Shown here: piece by piece, positions 1 to 6,212 of the stretch
Position numbering within the stretch: the first letter of the stretch is position 1
How the letters are laid out: each line of letters starts with the position of its first letter
Assembly: GCA_018826025.1 (NCBI GenBank)
Contig: JAHKAK010000116.1
Coordinates: 1 to 12,984, forward strand
Reading direction: 5' to 3'
Length of the DNA stretch: 12,984 nucleotides
Source of the DNA: Patescibacteria group bacterium
GTDB lineage: Bacteria > Patescibacteriota > Minisyncoccia > Portnoybacterales > GWB1-42-6
The notes under the pieces: generated by a model
What the model saw: only the letters and a program-made list of their open reading frames with translations
The model's database searches: none
Told to the model about the DNA's origin: nothing
Position numbers and translations under genes: made by a program

Positions 1-148
1 CGAAGCCGCGGAGAATGTCTACAGCGGCGAAGCGACTGAGTTGTCCGCGGCAATTTTAGCGAGACGAATCCGAATTTATCAAAATTTTTCGCCGGGCGGC
101 GGTTTTTTCCGCCGCTTTTTTGCCGCCAAAAAAGCGGCAAAAGTATTT
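1..148. repeat. Dispersed repeat, copy 1 (with GC-rich hairpins)
   Basis: Positions 1-110 match 8950-9060 with two substitutions and one inserted base, in the same orientation, and 122-148 is identical to 9199-9225. The left edge of the window cuts the element. Its right part holds alternating GCGGC and T6/A6 blocks: 96-102 pairs with 109-115 around a T6 loop, followed by another T6, which looks like an intrinsic terminator on the plus strand; alternatively 111-121 pairs perfectly with 128-138. It lies just beyond the 3' end of the sugar transferase gene. I see no convincing open reading frame in it, so it is best treated as a non-coding repeat of unknown mobility. Confidence 0.85.
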
Positions 149-178
149 ATATTTTTAGAAAAGATTCCAAGCCCATAG

Positions 179-1600
179 CTACTTCCTTCTTCCCAACAAC
201 ACCACCAACGGCGTTTTCAATATAATTTTCAAATCCAGCCACAACGACCAATTTTCAATGTAATAAGTGTCCAACTTTGCTTCTTCGTCAAAATCAATTT
301 CCGAACGCCCAGAAATTTGCGCCAGGCCCGTGATACCGGGCTTAACGTTAAAAACTTTTTTATGCCATCGCTCATATTTAGCTACTTCTTTGGGCATATG
401 CGGCCGCGGCCCCACCAAGCTCATGTTTCCCACAAACACATTAAAAAATTGCGGCAACTCATCCAGGCTGGATTTTTCCAAAAACCGGCCAAATTTCGTC
501 CGGCGCGGATCATTTAAAATTTTAAAAACCGGACCTTTCCGGCCGCTTTGCTTAGCCACTAATTTATCTTCCAACTCGCCGGCTTGACCATTTTTATCGT
601 ATTGGGAACCCGTGCAGTATTCTAATTTCATTGACCGAAATTTATAAGTATTAAAAATTCTATCCGGAGCGACTCGCTCATTTTTATAGATCACAGGGCC
701 GGGCGAATCTAATTTTACCAAAATCGCCACCATTGCCATCATCGGCGAAAAAATTATAATGCCCAAAATTGATCCAAAAAAATCCATGACTCTTTTTATA
801 ATCTTCCCCCACCCATCCAAGGCCGTGCGCTTTAATTCCACCAAAGGAATGCCGGCCAAAGAATCAAATTCCACGTTAATCGTTAAAGTCTGAAATAAAT
901 TCGGCACAAATTTAAAATTTAACCGCTTCTCCTCACACCAATTAATCAATCCGAGCACCTGCTGGCGGGGAAAATCCGGATTAGCCAAAATAATATCATC
1001 TATAGCTTTTTTAGCCACTGCTTCTTTTATCGCGATTAAATTTAAACTGGAAAAATAGCTAATCAAATTATAGCCCAGTGATAAATTGCTCTTCATCTCA
1101 TCAATCAACTCTTGAGAAATAGCATCGCCGCCAATGACTAAAACATTATGGGCGCCGAATTTATAATGTCTAATCAAAAATTTCTGCACGGCGCGAACGA
1201 TTATCCGGCCCATGATAACGAAAAAAACCGCCAAGAGCCCGGCGGCAAAAATCAAAAAACGGGAATCAAACCATTCGCGGCGCGCGAAAATATAAATAAT
1301 GACGCCAGCCAGCCCCGCCGAGACAGAAATAATAATGCGCGCCAAATCCTCCAAAATGCCGTTAGAACGGCGGATTTCATAAAGCCCGGATAGGGCGAAA
1401 ATCACCAGCACAAAAAAACCAACCAAAAAAACCAGCTCCAAATATCTTTCCAGCGGCAAATTCACACCAAAAAGCACCGGCCGCCATTCAGCCACTAAGC
1501 TACTGGTACGCAGCCAATAAGCTGCTATTCCGGCCAGCACCAACATTAAATAATCCATTGGCACCAGGACTGCAGTGAAGATTAATTCTGATTTCTTCAT
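179..1600 (-). CDS. Polyprenyl-phosphate hexose-1-phosphate transferase (WbaP-like sugar transferase)
   Basis: Membrane enzyme that would transfer a sugar-1-phosphate from a nucleotide sugar to undecaprenyl phosphate, the first step of exopolysaccharide or surface glycan assembly. The 473 residues show the two-part layout of the long family: an N-terminal half with about four membrane segments (roughly 8-30, 52-74, 88-106, 114-132) and a Rossmann-like region (VLVIGGD near 153-159), then a C-terminal bacterial sugar transferase domain (about 265-473). Visible family motifs are the membrane re-entrant KRVMDFFGS at 269-277, YKFRSM at 319-324, the catalytic Asp-Glu pair in SSLDELPQ (D380, E381), SLVGPRP at 394-400 and KPGITGLAQISGR at 420-432. 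The ATG at 1600 lies 11 nt after a GGAGG that is contributed by the GGGAGG repeat upstream. Sugar specificity cannot be read from the sequence. Confidence 0.92.
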   Translation of the reverse strand: MKKSELIFTAVLVPMDYLMLVLAGIAAYWLRTSSLVAEWRPVLFGVNLPLERYLELVFLVGFFVLVIFALSGLYEIRRSNGILEDLARIIISVSAGLAGVIIYIFARREWFDSRFLIFAAGLLAVFFVIMGRIIVRAVQKFLIRHYKFGAHNVLVIGGDAISQELIDEMKSNLSLGYNLISYFSSLNLIAIKEAVAKKAIDDIILANPDFPRQQVLGLINWCEEKRLNFKFVPNLFQTLTINVEFDSLAGIPLVELKRTALDGWGKIIKRVMDFFGSILGIIIFSPMMAMVAILVKLDSPGPVIYKNERVAPDRIFNTYKFRSMKLEYCTGSQYDKNGQAGELEDKLVAKQSGRKGPVFKILNDPRRTKFGRFLEKSSLDELPQFFNVFVGNMSLVGPRPHMPKEVAKYERWHKKVFNVKPGITGLAQISGRSEIDFDEEAKLDTYYIENWSLWLDLKIILKTPLVVLLGRRK

Positions 1601-1609
1601 AACATTTTT

Positions 1610-1644
1610 CTCCTCCCCTTTTAAAGGGAGGCTGGGAGGGATTT
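1610..1644. repeat. GGGAGG palindromic intergenic repeat, copy 1
   Basis: A 35-base stretch nearly identical to 5094-5129 (CTCCTCCC, short A/T loop, GGGAGGCTGGGAGGGATTT). The CCTCCC and GGGAGG arms can form a hairpin. On the minus strand the same bases present GGGGAGGAG just before the sugar transferase ATG, so the repeat also supplies its ribosome binding site. Confidence 0.85.
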
Positions 1645-1662
1645 AAAATTTCCTCGTTATCT

Positions 1663-1770
1663 GTCATCGCGAGCCCCGCCGGGGCGCGGCGATCCCGAGA
1701 TATTACCGCGTCTATGAGTTTGTTTCGTTGCGCCGCGCCGCTCGAGCGGCGCGGCGCGTCTCGCAATGAC
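1663..1770. repeat. REP-like inverted-repeat element with a 28-nt perfect palindrome
   Basis: The ends are inverted copies: GTCATCGCGAG at 1663-1673 and CTCGCAATGAC at 1760-1770, one mismatch in 11. This end sequence is the widespread bacterial 'GTCATTGCGAG' type of intergenic palindromic repeat. Inside, 1730-1757 is a perfect 28-base G+C palindrome centred on CTCGAG. The element sits between the rnpB terminator and the sugar transferase gene. No transposase is visible, so any movement would need one in trans. Confidence 0.8.
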
Positions 1771-1816
1771 ACGCATAATTTACTTTCATTCTACCCCCAA
1801 AATCGTTTTTAAATCA

Positions 1817-1856
1817 AGAAAATAAAGCCGCGTTCCGCCAAGAGCGAAACGCGGCT
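1817..1856 (-). terminator. Intrinsic terminator of rnpB
   Basis: Read on the minus strand, AGCCGCGTT (1848-1856) pairs perfectly with AACGCGGCT (1826-1834), 9 bp with a 13-nt loop, and is followed by TTTATTTTC. It starts two bases after the P1 helix of RNase P RNA. Confidence 0.85.
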
Positions 1857-1857
1857 A

Positions 1858-2204
1858 CCAAGCAAGTAATAAGCCGGGTTCTGTATTAAGAGCCATCTAT
1901 CTGGTCCCGACGTTACCGTCGAGATCTAGCGATCTACTTGTCTTATGAGATCCAAGCTTGCGGTCTCATAGTTTGATCTTGCGCCCAGGTAAGGATTTAG
2001 CCGTTTCATCTCCAATGTTGCCAATGGAGCTTATCCCGGAGGGATACCCGATTTCTTTCGATCTCGGGCGTTTCTGTTCGCACCTCGCACCTCACGATGG
2101 ACGGGCGTTACCCGCTACCTTATTCTTTGATCTTATAATCAAAGGGGTGCCCGGACTTTCCTCTGAATGTCATAAAGACATTCGGCGACTCCTGCCTGCT
2201 TGGG
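1858..2204 (-). ncRNA. rnpB: RNase P RNA (M1 RNA), class A type
   Basis: Catalytic RNA that removes the 5' leader of tRNA precursors. On the minus strand the conserved core is clear: GAGGAAAGTCCGGGC near the 5' end (about 2150-2164), GGTGCGAACAGAAA in the middle, a GAAACGGCTAAA segment, and the family 3' signature AGATGGCTC...ACAGAACCCGGCTTA (about 1868-1897). The ends pair as P1: CCAAGCA at 2197-2203 with TGCTTGG at 1858-1864. The length, about 347 nt, is slightly shorter than E. coli. The P15 region is a simple 7-bp hairpin (TATGAGA/TCTCATA) with a 13-nt loop lacking an obvious GGU, so the usual L15 contact with the tRNA CCA end may be missing. It has its own promoter and terminator. A 90-residue open frame on the plus strand across it is an artefact. 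Confidence 0.96.
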
Positions 2205-2211
2205 TATTATT

Positions 2212-2240
2212 ATTTTATTACTATTTGTAAATTATGTCAA
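2212..2240 (-). promoter_or_regulatory. Sigma70-type promoter of rnpB
   Basis: On the minus strand TTGACA (2235-2240) is followed after exactly 17 bases by TAAAAT (2212-2217). The expected start point, about 2204-2206, coincides with the start of the P1 helix, which makes this promoter very likely real. Confidence 0.88.
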
Positions 2241-2305
2241 TTTTTATCTTTTTACGCATTTTTACGCTCCAGCGTAATTTTATACAAAAAAGAGTATTAA
2301 AATAA

Positions 2306-2938
2306 TTACTGTGTCTGATCTAGTTTTTCGTCAATAATTTTTTTAAAATCATTATAGGGCTGGGCGCCAATAAGTTTTTGGCCGTCAATGAAAAAAGTTG
2401 GCGTGGCATCAACGCCGCGACTATTGCCTTCTTCATACCATTTCGCCACTTTATCGGCGTATTTATCCGAATCATAGCAAACGTTGAATTGCCCGCTGTC
2501 CAGACCCGCGTTAATCGCCATGTCTTTTAAATTATCACCTCCGGTAATCTGCGTTTGATGGTCAAAAAGATAATCATGGTATTCCGCGAATTTATTCTGT
2601 TCCAAGGCGCAAAGCGCGGCTTGGCCAGGTTCGTAGGGCGGATAAACATAAATCATCATTTTAACTTTACCGTTTTTTATGTAATCGTTTTTAATTTGCG
2701 GCAAAGTAGTTAAGGCGAAACGGGCGCAAGCCGGGCACAAAAAACTAGTATATTCTTCCATCAAAACTGGGGCGTTCGGATCGCCAATTAAAATTCCCGG
2801 CTCGGAAATATTGATTGAAGCCCGGGGGCCGGGGCTGGCGGAAGAGCCGTTATCTGTCCGCGCGGAATAATACCAGCCACCGCCAATCAGCAAAAACGAT
2901 AAAATAATTGAGAAAATAATAATCTTTTTATCAGACAT
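2306..2938 (-). CDS. Membrane-anchored DsbA-like thiol oxidoreductase
   Basis: Predicted extracytoplasmic disulfide oxidoreductase or isomerase of the DsbA/BdbD thioredoxin-fold family. From the chosen start it has 210 residues: a short basic head (MSDKK), one membrane anchor (IIIFSIILSFLLIGGG), a low-complexity linker rich in Ser, Gly and Pro, and a thioredoxin fold. The active site reads FLCPACARF (CPAC), the cis-proline loop is DATPTFFIDG near the C-terminus, and an inserted helical part lies between them. Two further cysteines (in ALCAL and NVCYD) could form a structural disulfide. I chose the ATG at 2936-2938; the frame also runs up to a TTG at 2965, but that would put extra residues (TAEFLLPG) before the anchor and lies in a repeat. 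No good ribosome binding site is visible for either start. Substrate is unknown; CPR cells often carry such proteins for folding of surface proteins. Confidence 0.88.
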   Translation of the reverse strand: MSDKKIIIFSIILSFLLIGGGWYYSARTDNGSSASPGPRASINISEPGILIGDPNAPVLMEEYTSFLCPACARFALTTLPQIKNDYIKNGKVKMMIYVYPPYEPGQAALCALEQNKFAEYHDYLFDHQTQITGGDNLKDMAINAGLDSGQFNVCYDSDKYADKVAKWYEEGNSRGVDATPTFFIDGQKLIGAQPYNDFKKIIDEKLDQTQ

Positions 2939-3111
2939 ACCAGGTAGTAGAAATTCGGCTGTCAAAAATTTTTGACAAAAATTTTTGACAAAAGAATCAA
3001 TACGGGCACTACTTATTTTGTTTTTTTATTACAGCTAATAATAATTTTTTAAACTAATTGGTAAAAAATACCGTGCCGAATTTTCACTTCCTGATTTTCA
3101 CTACCTGGCAT
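2937..3111. repeat. Imperfect inverted repeat flanking a 115-bp AT-rich insert
   Basis: The left arm 2937-2959 (ATACCAGGTAGTAGAAATTCGGC) has an inverted partner at 3075-3111. The right arm is longer because the 14-base unit TTTTCACTWCCTGR occurs twice (3081-3108). The interior is AT-rich and contains a tandem of AAAAATTTTTGAC (2964-2976 and 2977-2989) whose first copy is part of the perfect palindrome GTCAAAAATTTTTGAC (2961-2976). The left arm overlaps the first bases of the DsbA-like gene. It could be a small non-autonomous element or a regulatory site; neither is proven. Confidence 0.65.
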
Positions 3112-3236
3112 AATTTTATTTTTATAACCTTAATTTAATCAGCGCCTGATTCATATTAAACGATAAATACTATTTTATCCGCTATATCCGCTCCAAATCA
3201 GCGCAATCCGTGGCCTGAATTAGCGTTATCGGCGGT

Positions 3237-3905
3237 TCAAGCTCTGATATATTTTTCCCAACGCCCAAAAAGTTCGGCTGTGGCGCGAACGTCGGCTGCG
3301 CAATATTTGGCAATTTCCAAATATTTGCCTTTTTTAAAATATTCCTGCACCTTATCCCCGCTCATACCCTCAAGCTTCGCGCTGCCTAATTTAAACGTCC
3401 GACAATAAAAATCCAACGAGAAACGGCGGAAAGCGCCATAGAAAGTCAGCTGGTCCAACAAGTCTATATGCTCATCGTCCTTATAACGGTAGGGCATCAG
3501 GTTTCTGGTCGGCCGTATTTTTAAAATACCGGAACGCAGCATAATATACGGGCAGTCAAATAACCGGCCATTGAAAGTCACGAATTGATTATAATGGCTG
3601 ATCTCCTGCCAAAAATTCTCCAGAATTTCTTTTTCGCTCATCGCCAAATATTCTATGCCATCTTCTATCTGCGGTTTTATCTTGACGCCAGGCGCCTGAA
3701 AATAAACCCGGCCTTTGTCGGTGTCGGGGTTTAAAAGACAAATTGCCGCAATTTCCCCGGTTAGAGGCCAAAAACCCAATTTTTCTTTGGCTTCCTGATT
3801 TTTCTTTTCGTCCTCTCCTTCGCCCAAAATATACCGTTGCACTTCACTGGGAAATTTATCAAAATCAGACCCGATGGTTTCAATGTCAAAGACGACTCGA
3901 CTCAT
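3237..3905 (-). CDS. DEDDy 3'-5' exonuclease, PolB-exonuclease-like
   Basis: A stand-alone 222-residue nuclease resembling the proofreading exonuclease domain of family B DNA polymerases. All three exonuclease motifs are visible: ExoI FDIET with D7 and E9; ExoII VTFNGRLFD at 109-117 ending in the metal ligand D117; ExoIII YCAAD at 201-205, the Tyr-x3-Asp form, with D205. HIDLLDQL near 146-153 is a further conserved stretch. The residues would bind two metal ions and remove nucleotides from 3' ends of DNA or RNA, but no polymerase domain is attached and the physiological substrate is unknown. The ATG at 3905 begins directly before the FDIET strand; no Shine-Dalgarno is seen. The upstream neighbour is a 54-residue basic protein 107 bases away. 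Confidence 0.88.
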   Translation of the reverse strand: MSRVVFDIETIGSDFDKFPSEVQRYILGEGEDEKKNQEAKEKLGFWPLTGEIAAICLLNPDTDKGRVYFQAPGVKIKPQIEDGIEYLAMSEKEILENFWQEISHYNQFVTFNGRLFDCPYIMLRSGILKIRPTRNLMPYRYKDDEHIDLLDQLTFYGAFRRFSLDFYCRTFKLGSAKLEGMSGDKVQEYFKKGKYLEIAKYCAADVRATAELFGRWEKYIRA

Positions 3906-3980
3906 AAAAATAAATGGTTAATGTTTAGTGTTGAATGATCAATAAAAACTTCATAAATAAACAACGGCGACAAAAACTTC

Positions 3981-4010
3981 TTACCACTGATCACTTATCG
4001 CTGATCACTA
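3981..4010. repeat. Short CTGATCACT tandem-like repeat
   Basis: CTGATCACT occurs at 3987-3995 and again at 4001-4009, within a stretch that starts three bases after the stop codon of the 54-residue gene. It resembles the short GATCACT-rich intergenic repeats often seen in CPR genomes. The rest of 3906-4012 holds nothing I can name. Confidence 0.55.
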
Positions 4011-4012
4011 GA

Positions 4013-4177
4013 CTAGTCCCCCGCGAACTTATGTCCCGGCTTAGCCTTACTTTTGGCCTGACGCGCCATATCCTGCCGGATACAACGATAAATATTCTGC
4101 ATATCCGCGAATTTACCGGTCTTTGCCCGCTTCATATAGTGCGTTTTCTTTTGAGGTTTGATTTGGGTTCGACGCAT
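4013..4177 (-). CDS. Small basic hypothetical protein (54 residues)
   Basis: An open frame from ATG (4175-4177) to TAG (4013-4015), encoding 54 residues. It is strongly basic, with Lys and Arg spread along the whole length, one Cys, no membrane segment, and a middle part reading TGKFADMQNIYRCIRQDMAR that is likely helical. The composition would fit a nucleic-acid or ribosome-associated protein, but I do not recognise a family. The G+C content and codon use look coding compared with the AT-rich flanks (AAAATTTAAAAT just upstream). It lies between the cyclophilin terminator and the exonuclease gene on the same strand. No Shine-Dalgarno is visible. I consider it probably real. Confidence 0.68.
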   Translation of the reverse strand: MRRTQIKPQKKTHYMKRAKTGKFADMQNIYRCIRQDMARQAKSKAKPGHKFAGD

Positions 4178-4227
4178 AAAAATTTAAAATGTAAAAATTT
4201 AGGTACCCCCCAAGACAGGATTATAAA

Positions 4228-4246
4228 TGTTGCGCAAAGCGCAACA
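4228..4246 (-). terminator. Hairpin downstream of the cyclophilin gene, possible terminator
   Basis: TGTTGCGC (minus strand 4239-4246) pairs perfectly with GCGCAACA (4228-4235) around a 3-nt loop. It lies 17 bases past the cyclophilin stop. The following sequence, TTTATAAT, is only a weak T tract, so termination may be partial. Confidence 0.6.
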
Positions 4247-4263
4247 CCTTAATTTTTACTTTT

Positions 4264-5047
4264 TCATTTTACAATTTTAATTTCTTTGATTATATCTCCC
4301 TGCTGAATTTGCCGCACCACTTCCATGCCCTCTATCACCCGACCAAAAACAGTGTGCCGGCCATCAAGATGCGGCTGGCTTTGTTCTGTCACAATAAAAA
4401 ATTGACTGCCATTGGTATTGGGACCGGCATTAGCCATGGCAAGCGCCCCCGCTATCATCTTATACGAGTTTACGTTCCGTGTATACTTATAACCTTCCAG
4501 TTCCAATGATTTTATCTCTTCTTCACTCAGGCCCAGGCTCCATGGATTGATTTCATCGGCAAAAGTATAGCCGGGTCCGCCGGTCCCGTCACCCTTAGGA
4601 TCGCCGCCTTGAATGATAAAACCCGGCACCACGCGATGAAAAATTAAACCATTATAAAAGCCTTCATTTATCAAATCAACGAAATTGGCCACGGTTTTTG
4701 GCGCGGCGGTCGGATAAAACTCCAACTTAATATCACCTTTATCAGTTTGAATTATCGCGGTTTTCGTAGTTAAATTTTGCATATTTTCATCATCGGCTGA
4801 CGGCGAAAAAGAAGGAAAAAGACTCTCCGGTTCGCTGCTAACGGTCGGCACCAGATCCTTAGTCGCTAAATTTCCCTGAGCCACGCGCCAACTTAAAAAT
4901 TTAGTAATGCCAAAAACCAGCGAGACTAAAATTGCCATTCCCGCCACCACGCCAATAATAATGGTTTTATTGCGTTGCTGGCGCATTTGCGCTTCTTGCT
5001 CCGCTTCTATTTTTTTTTTGTTCGCGAATTTTTTGTATCTTACCCAT
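4264..5047 (-). CDS. Membrane-anchored cyclophilin-type peptidyl-prolyl isomerase, with apparent N-terminal frameshift
   Basis: Catalyses cis-trans isomerisation of prolyl bonds, here on the outer face of the membrane. The uninterrupted frame starts at an ATG at 4986 (240 residues): one membrane segment (about 8-31), a Ser/Pro-rich linker to about 75, and a cyclophilin domain. Active-site landmarks numbered from that ATG are FHRVVPGFIIQGGDP (R118, F123, Q126), NGSQFF (Q195, F197), L207 where many cyclophilins have Trp, and H211. The likely true start is the ATG at 5045-5047: it gives MGKIQKIREQKK and would continue as IEAEQEAQMRQQRNK if the A10 run (plus-strand T5010-5019) had nine bases. The start at 5047 sits at the same place relative to the upstream repeat as the 136-residue protein's start does, with GTAGAGA before both. 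Either an assembly or sequencing slip, a real mutation, or transcriptional slippage is possible. Confidence 0.9.
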
Positions 5048-5236
5048 GATGTCTCTACAAAATACGAATCTATTACGAATATACGAAAATTTGCTCCTCC
5101 CTTTGTAAAAGGGAGGCTGGGAGGGATTTAAGAAAGTTCTATCAGACTAATAAAGCTCTCTTAAGTCTCCCCTAACCCCTCTTTACGAAAAAGGAAAAAT
5201 TCTTTTCGTACTTTCGTATTATTTCGTATTTCGTAG
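5048..5236. repeat. Composite intergenic element A (TACGAA arms around GGGAGG core)
   Basis: Fills the whole gap between the cyclophilin start and the trmH-like stop. Order on the plus strand: TACGAAT/TACGAATATACGAA units (5061-5087); GGGAGG core 5094-5129, whose 5096-5104 pairs perfectly with 5108-5116; a degenerate inverted core copy (5162-5196, TCTCCCCTAACCCCTCTTTACG); then TTCGTA units in inverted orientation (5204-5236). The last 18 bases, 5219-5236, are part of the coding sequence of the neighbouring methylase. The sister element is 6081-6212. Confidence 0.85.
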
Positions 5237-5728
5237 CTGATATATTCCTACCCCGAACGCTACACTAACATTCAATGACTCTTTTTTTCCGACCATTGGG
5301 ATAGAAACTATTCTGTCACAGCGTTGTAAAATTTCTTTTGACAATCCCCTAACCTCATTCCCCAGCACCAGCACTAAAGGAAATTTCGGTTTAAATTGAA
5401 AAATGTTTTTGGCGCCGCGGCCTTTTTCCAACGCTACGATTCCATAGCCCTGTTTTTTCAATTCCTCTATCACCCGCCACGTTAGCCAAACGCGCTCATA
5501 AGGCATTGTTTTTTCCGCGCCCAACGCCGTTTTGGCAAGCTTGGGATGAGGCGGAGAAGCGGAATAACCGCCTAAAATAATTTTGCTAACTCCCGCGCCG
5601 TCCGCGGTACGGAAAATCGATCCCACGTTAAAAGCGCTGCGAATATTATGACAGATAACGATTATTTTATCAATCGATTTTTTTCTCAAGGTCTTTGGCG
5701 ATCTTTTCTTCTTCCTTTTTTTTTGCAT
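5219..5728 (-). CDS. TrmH/SpoU-family RNA 2'-O-ribose methyltransferase
   Basis: SAM-dependent methylase of the SPOUT (knotted) superfamily, acting on tRNA or rRNA ribose. Motif 1 is NIRSAFNVGSIFRTADGAG (28-46, with N34 and R40), motif 2 LVLVLGNEVRGLS (118-130) and motif 3 IPMVGKKESLNVSVAFGV (143-160). The protein is short, 169 residues or fewer, with no N-terminal substrate-binding domain, as in TrmL-like members; the target nucleotide is not known. The ATG at 5728 overlaps the upstream gene by 59 bases; the TTG at 5687-5689 (residue 14) removes a lysine/arginine-rich head and leaves a 20-base overlap, and may be the better start. The last codons, giving LRNTK and the TAA stop, are made of the TACGAAATACGAAATA repeat of element A, so the original C-terminus has been replaced. 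Confidence 0.9.
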   Translation of the reverse strand: MQKKRKKKRSPKTLRKKSIDKIIVICHNIRSAFNVGSIFRTADGAGVSKIILGGYSASPPHPKLAKTALGAEKTMPYERVWLTWRVIEELKKQGYGIVALEKGRGAKNIFQFKPKFPLVLVLGNEVRGLSKEILQRCDRIVSIPMVGKKESLNVSVAFGVGIYQLRNTK

Positions 5729-6080
5729 TCAACCGTTCTTCTATTTTATTAAGTAAACTTTTTATTTCTTCCACCCGTTCTGCCAAAGTCAGCGTTTCCC
5801 CCAAGCTAATCTCCGTGATTTTCCGCCGGCCGCGCCACGCGTTAATTAAAACTTCATCCCCAATGGCAATCGCGATTAATAAACCTGAAACCATTAAAAT
5901 AGCTACGCCGATAAAAAGTGACCACCAAGAGTTTAATCCCAGACTATCAGCAATATGCCAAATCCCCCGCCAAGTTAAAACAATGCCTAAAATGCCGACG
6001 AAGGCATACAAAATCGGCCAATGACTTAACCAATGCCGGATTTTATCTTCCAGTAAATCAAAAATTTTTAATAGTTTCAT
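5670..6080 (-). CDS. Two-helix membrane protein with C-terminal coiled coil (hypothetical)
   Basis: A 136-residue protein I do not recognise. It has an amphipathic basic head with HWLSHW, two hydrophobic segments (about 22-37 and 52-74) joined by a WRGIWHIADSLGLNSWW loop, and a charged tail (97-133) rich in Glu and Lys that should form a coiled coil. It stops at TGA and overlaps the TrmH-family gene, so the two are probably co-translated. The ATG at 6078-6080 is preceded by GTAGAGAGTCC, a weak GAGAG ribosome site supplied by element B. Location: cytoplasmic membrane, tail probably cytoplasmic. Function unknown. Confidence 0.8.
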   Translation of the reverse strand: MKLLKIFDLLEDKIRHWLSHWPILYAFVGILGIVLTWRGIWHIADSLGLNSWWSLFIGVAILMVSGLLIAIAIGDEVLINAWRGRRKITEISLGETLTLAERVEEIKSLLNKIEERLNAKKKEEEKIAKDLEKKID

Positions 6081-6212
6081 GGACTCTCTACTAATTACGA
6101 ATTTTTACGAATATACGAATAGACCCGAAATCTCCCCTGCCTCCTTCCTTTAGGGAAGAATAGGGAGGGATTTGCATCATTTCGTGTATTTGTACTATTT
6201 CGTATTTCGTAG
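6081..6212. repeat. Composite intergenic element B (TACGAA arms around GGGAGG-type core)
   Basis: Same plan and orientation as element A and fills the complete gap between the stop of mutM and the start of the 136-residue protein. TACGAA units lie at 6095-6120, the core hairpin at about 6129-6173 (AAATCTCCCCTGCCTCCTTCC against GGGAAGAATAGGGAGGGATTT), and inverted TTCGTA units at 6181-6212. The final 18 bases 6195-6212 match 5219-5236 of element A at 17 positions. Here the repeat starts exactly one base after the mutM stop codon. Confidence 0.85.

Noticed and set aside
1500..1772. 90-residue minus-strand frame across the sugar transferase start
   Set aside because: It runs mostly through the REP-like element and the GGGAGG repeat and overlaps the real gene in another frame.
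1958..2230. 90-residue open frame on the plus strand
   Set aside because: It is antisense to the RNase P RNA, whose conserved elements, promoter and terminator are clear on the minus strand.
2262..2277. TTACGCT/AGCGTAA hairpin as terminator of the DsbA-like gene
   Set aside because: On the minus strand it is followed by A-rich sequence, not by a T tract; the T tract is on the plus side where there is no gene.
2939..2965. TTG start nine residues upstream for the DsbA-like gene
   Set aside because: It lies in the AT-rich repeat, adds no family sequence and has no ribosome site; the ATG at 2938 gives a normal anchor.
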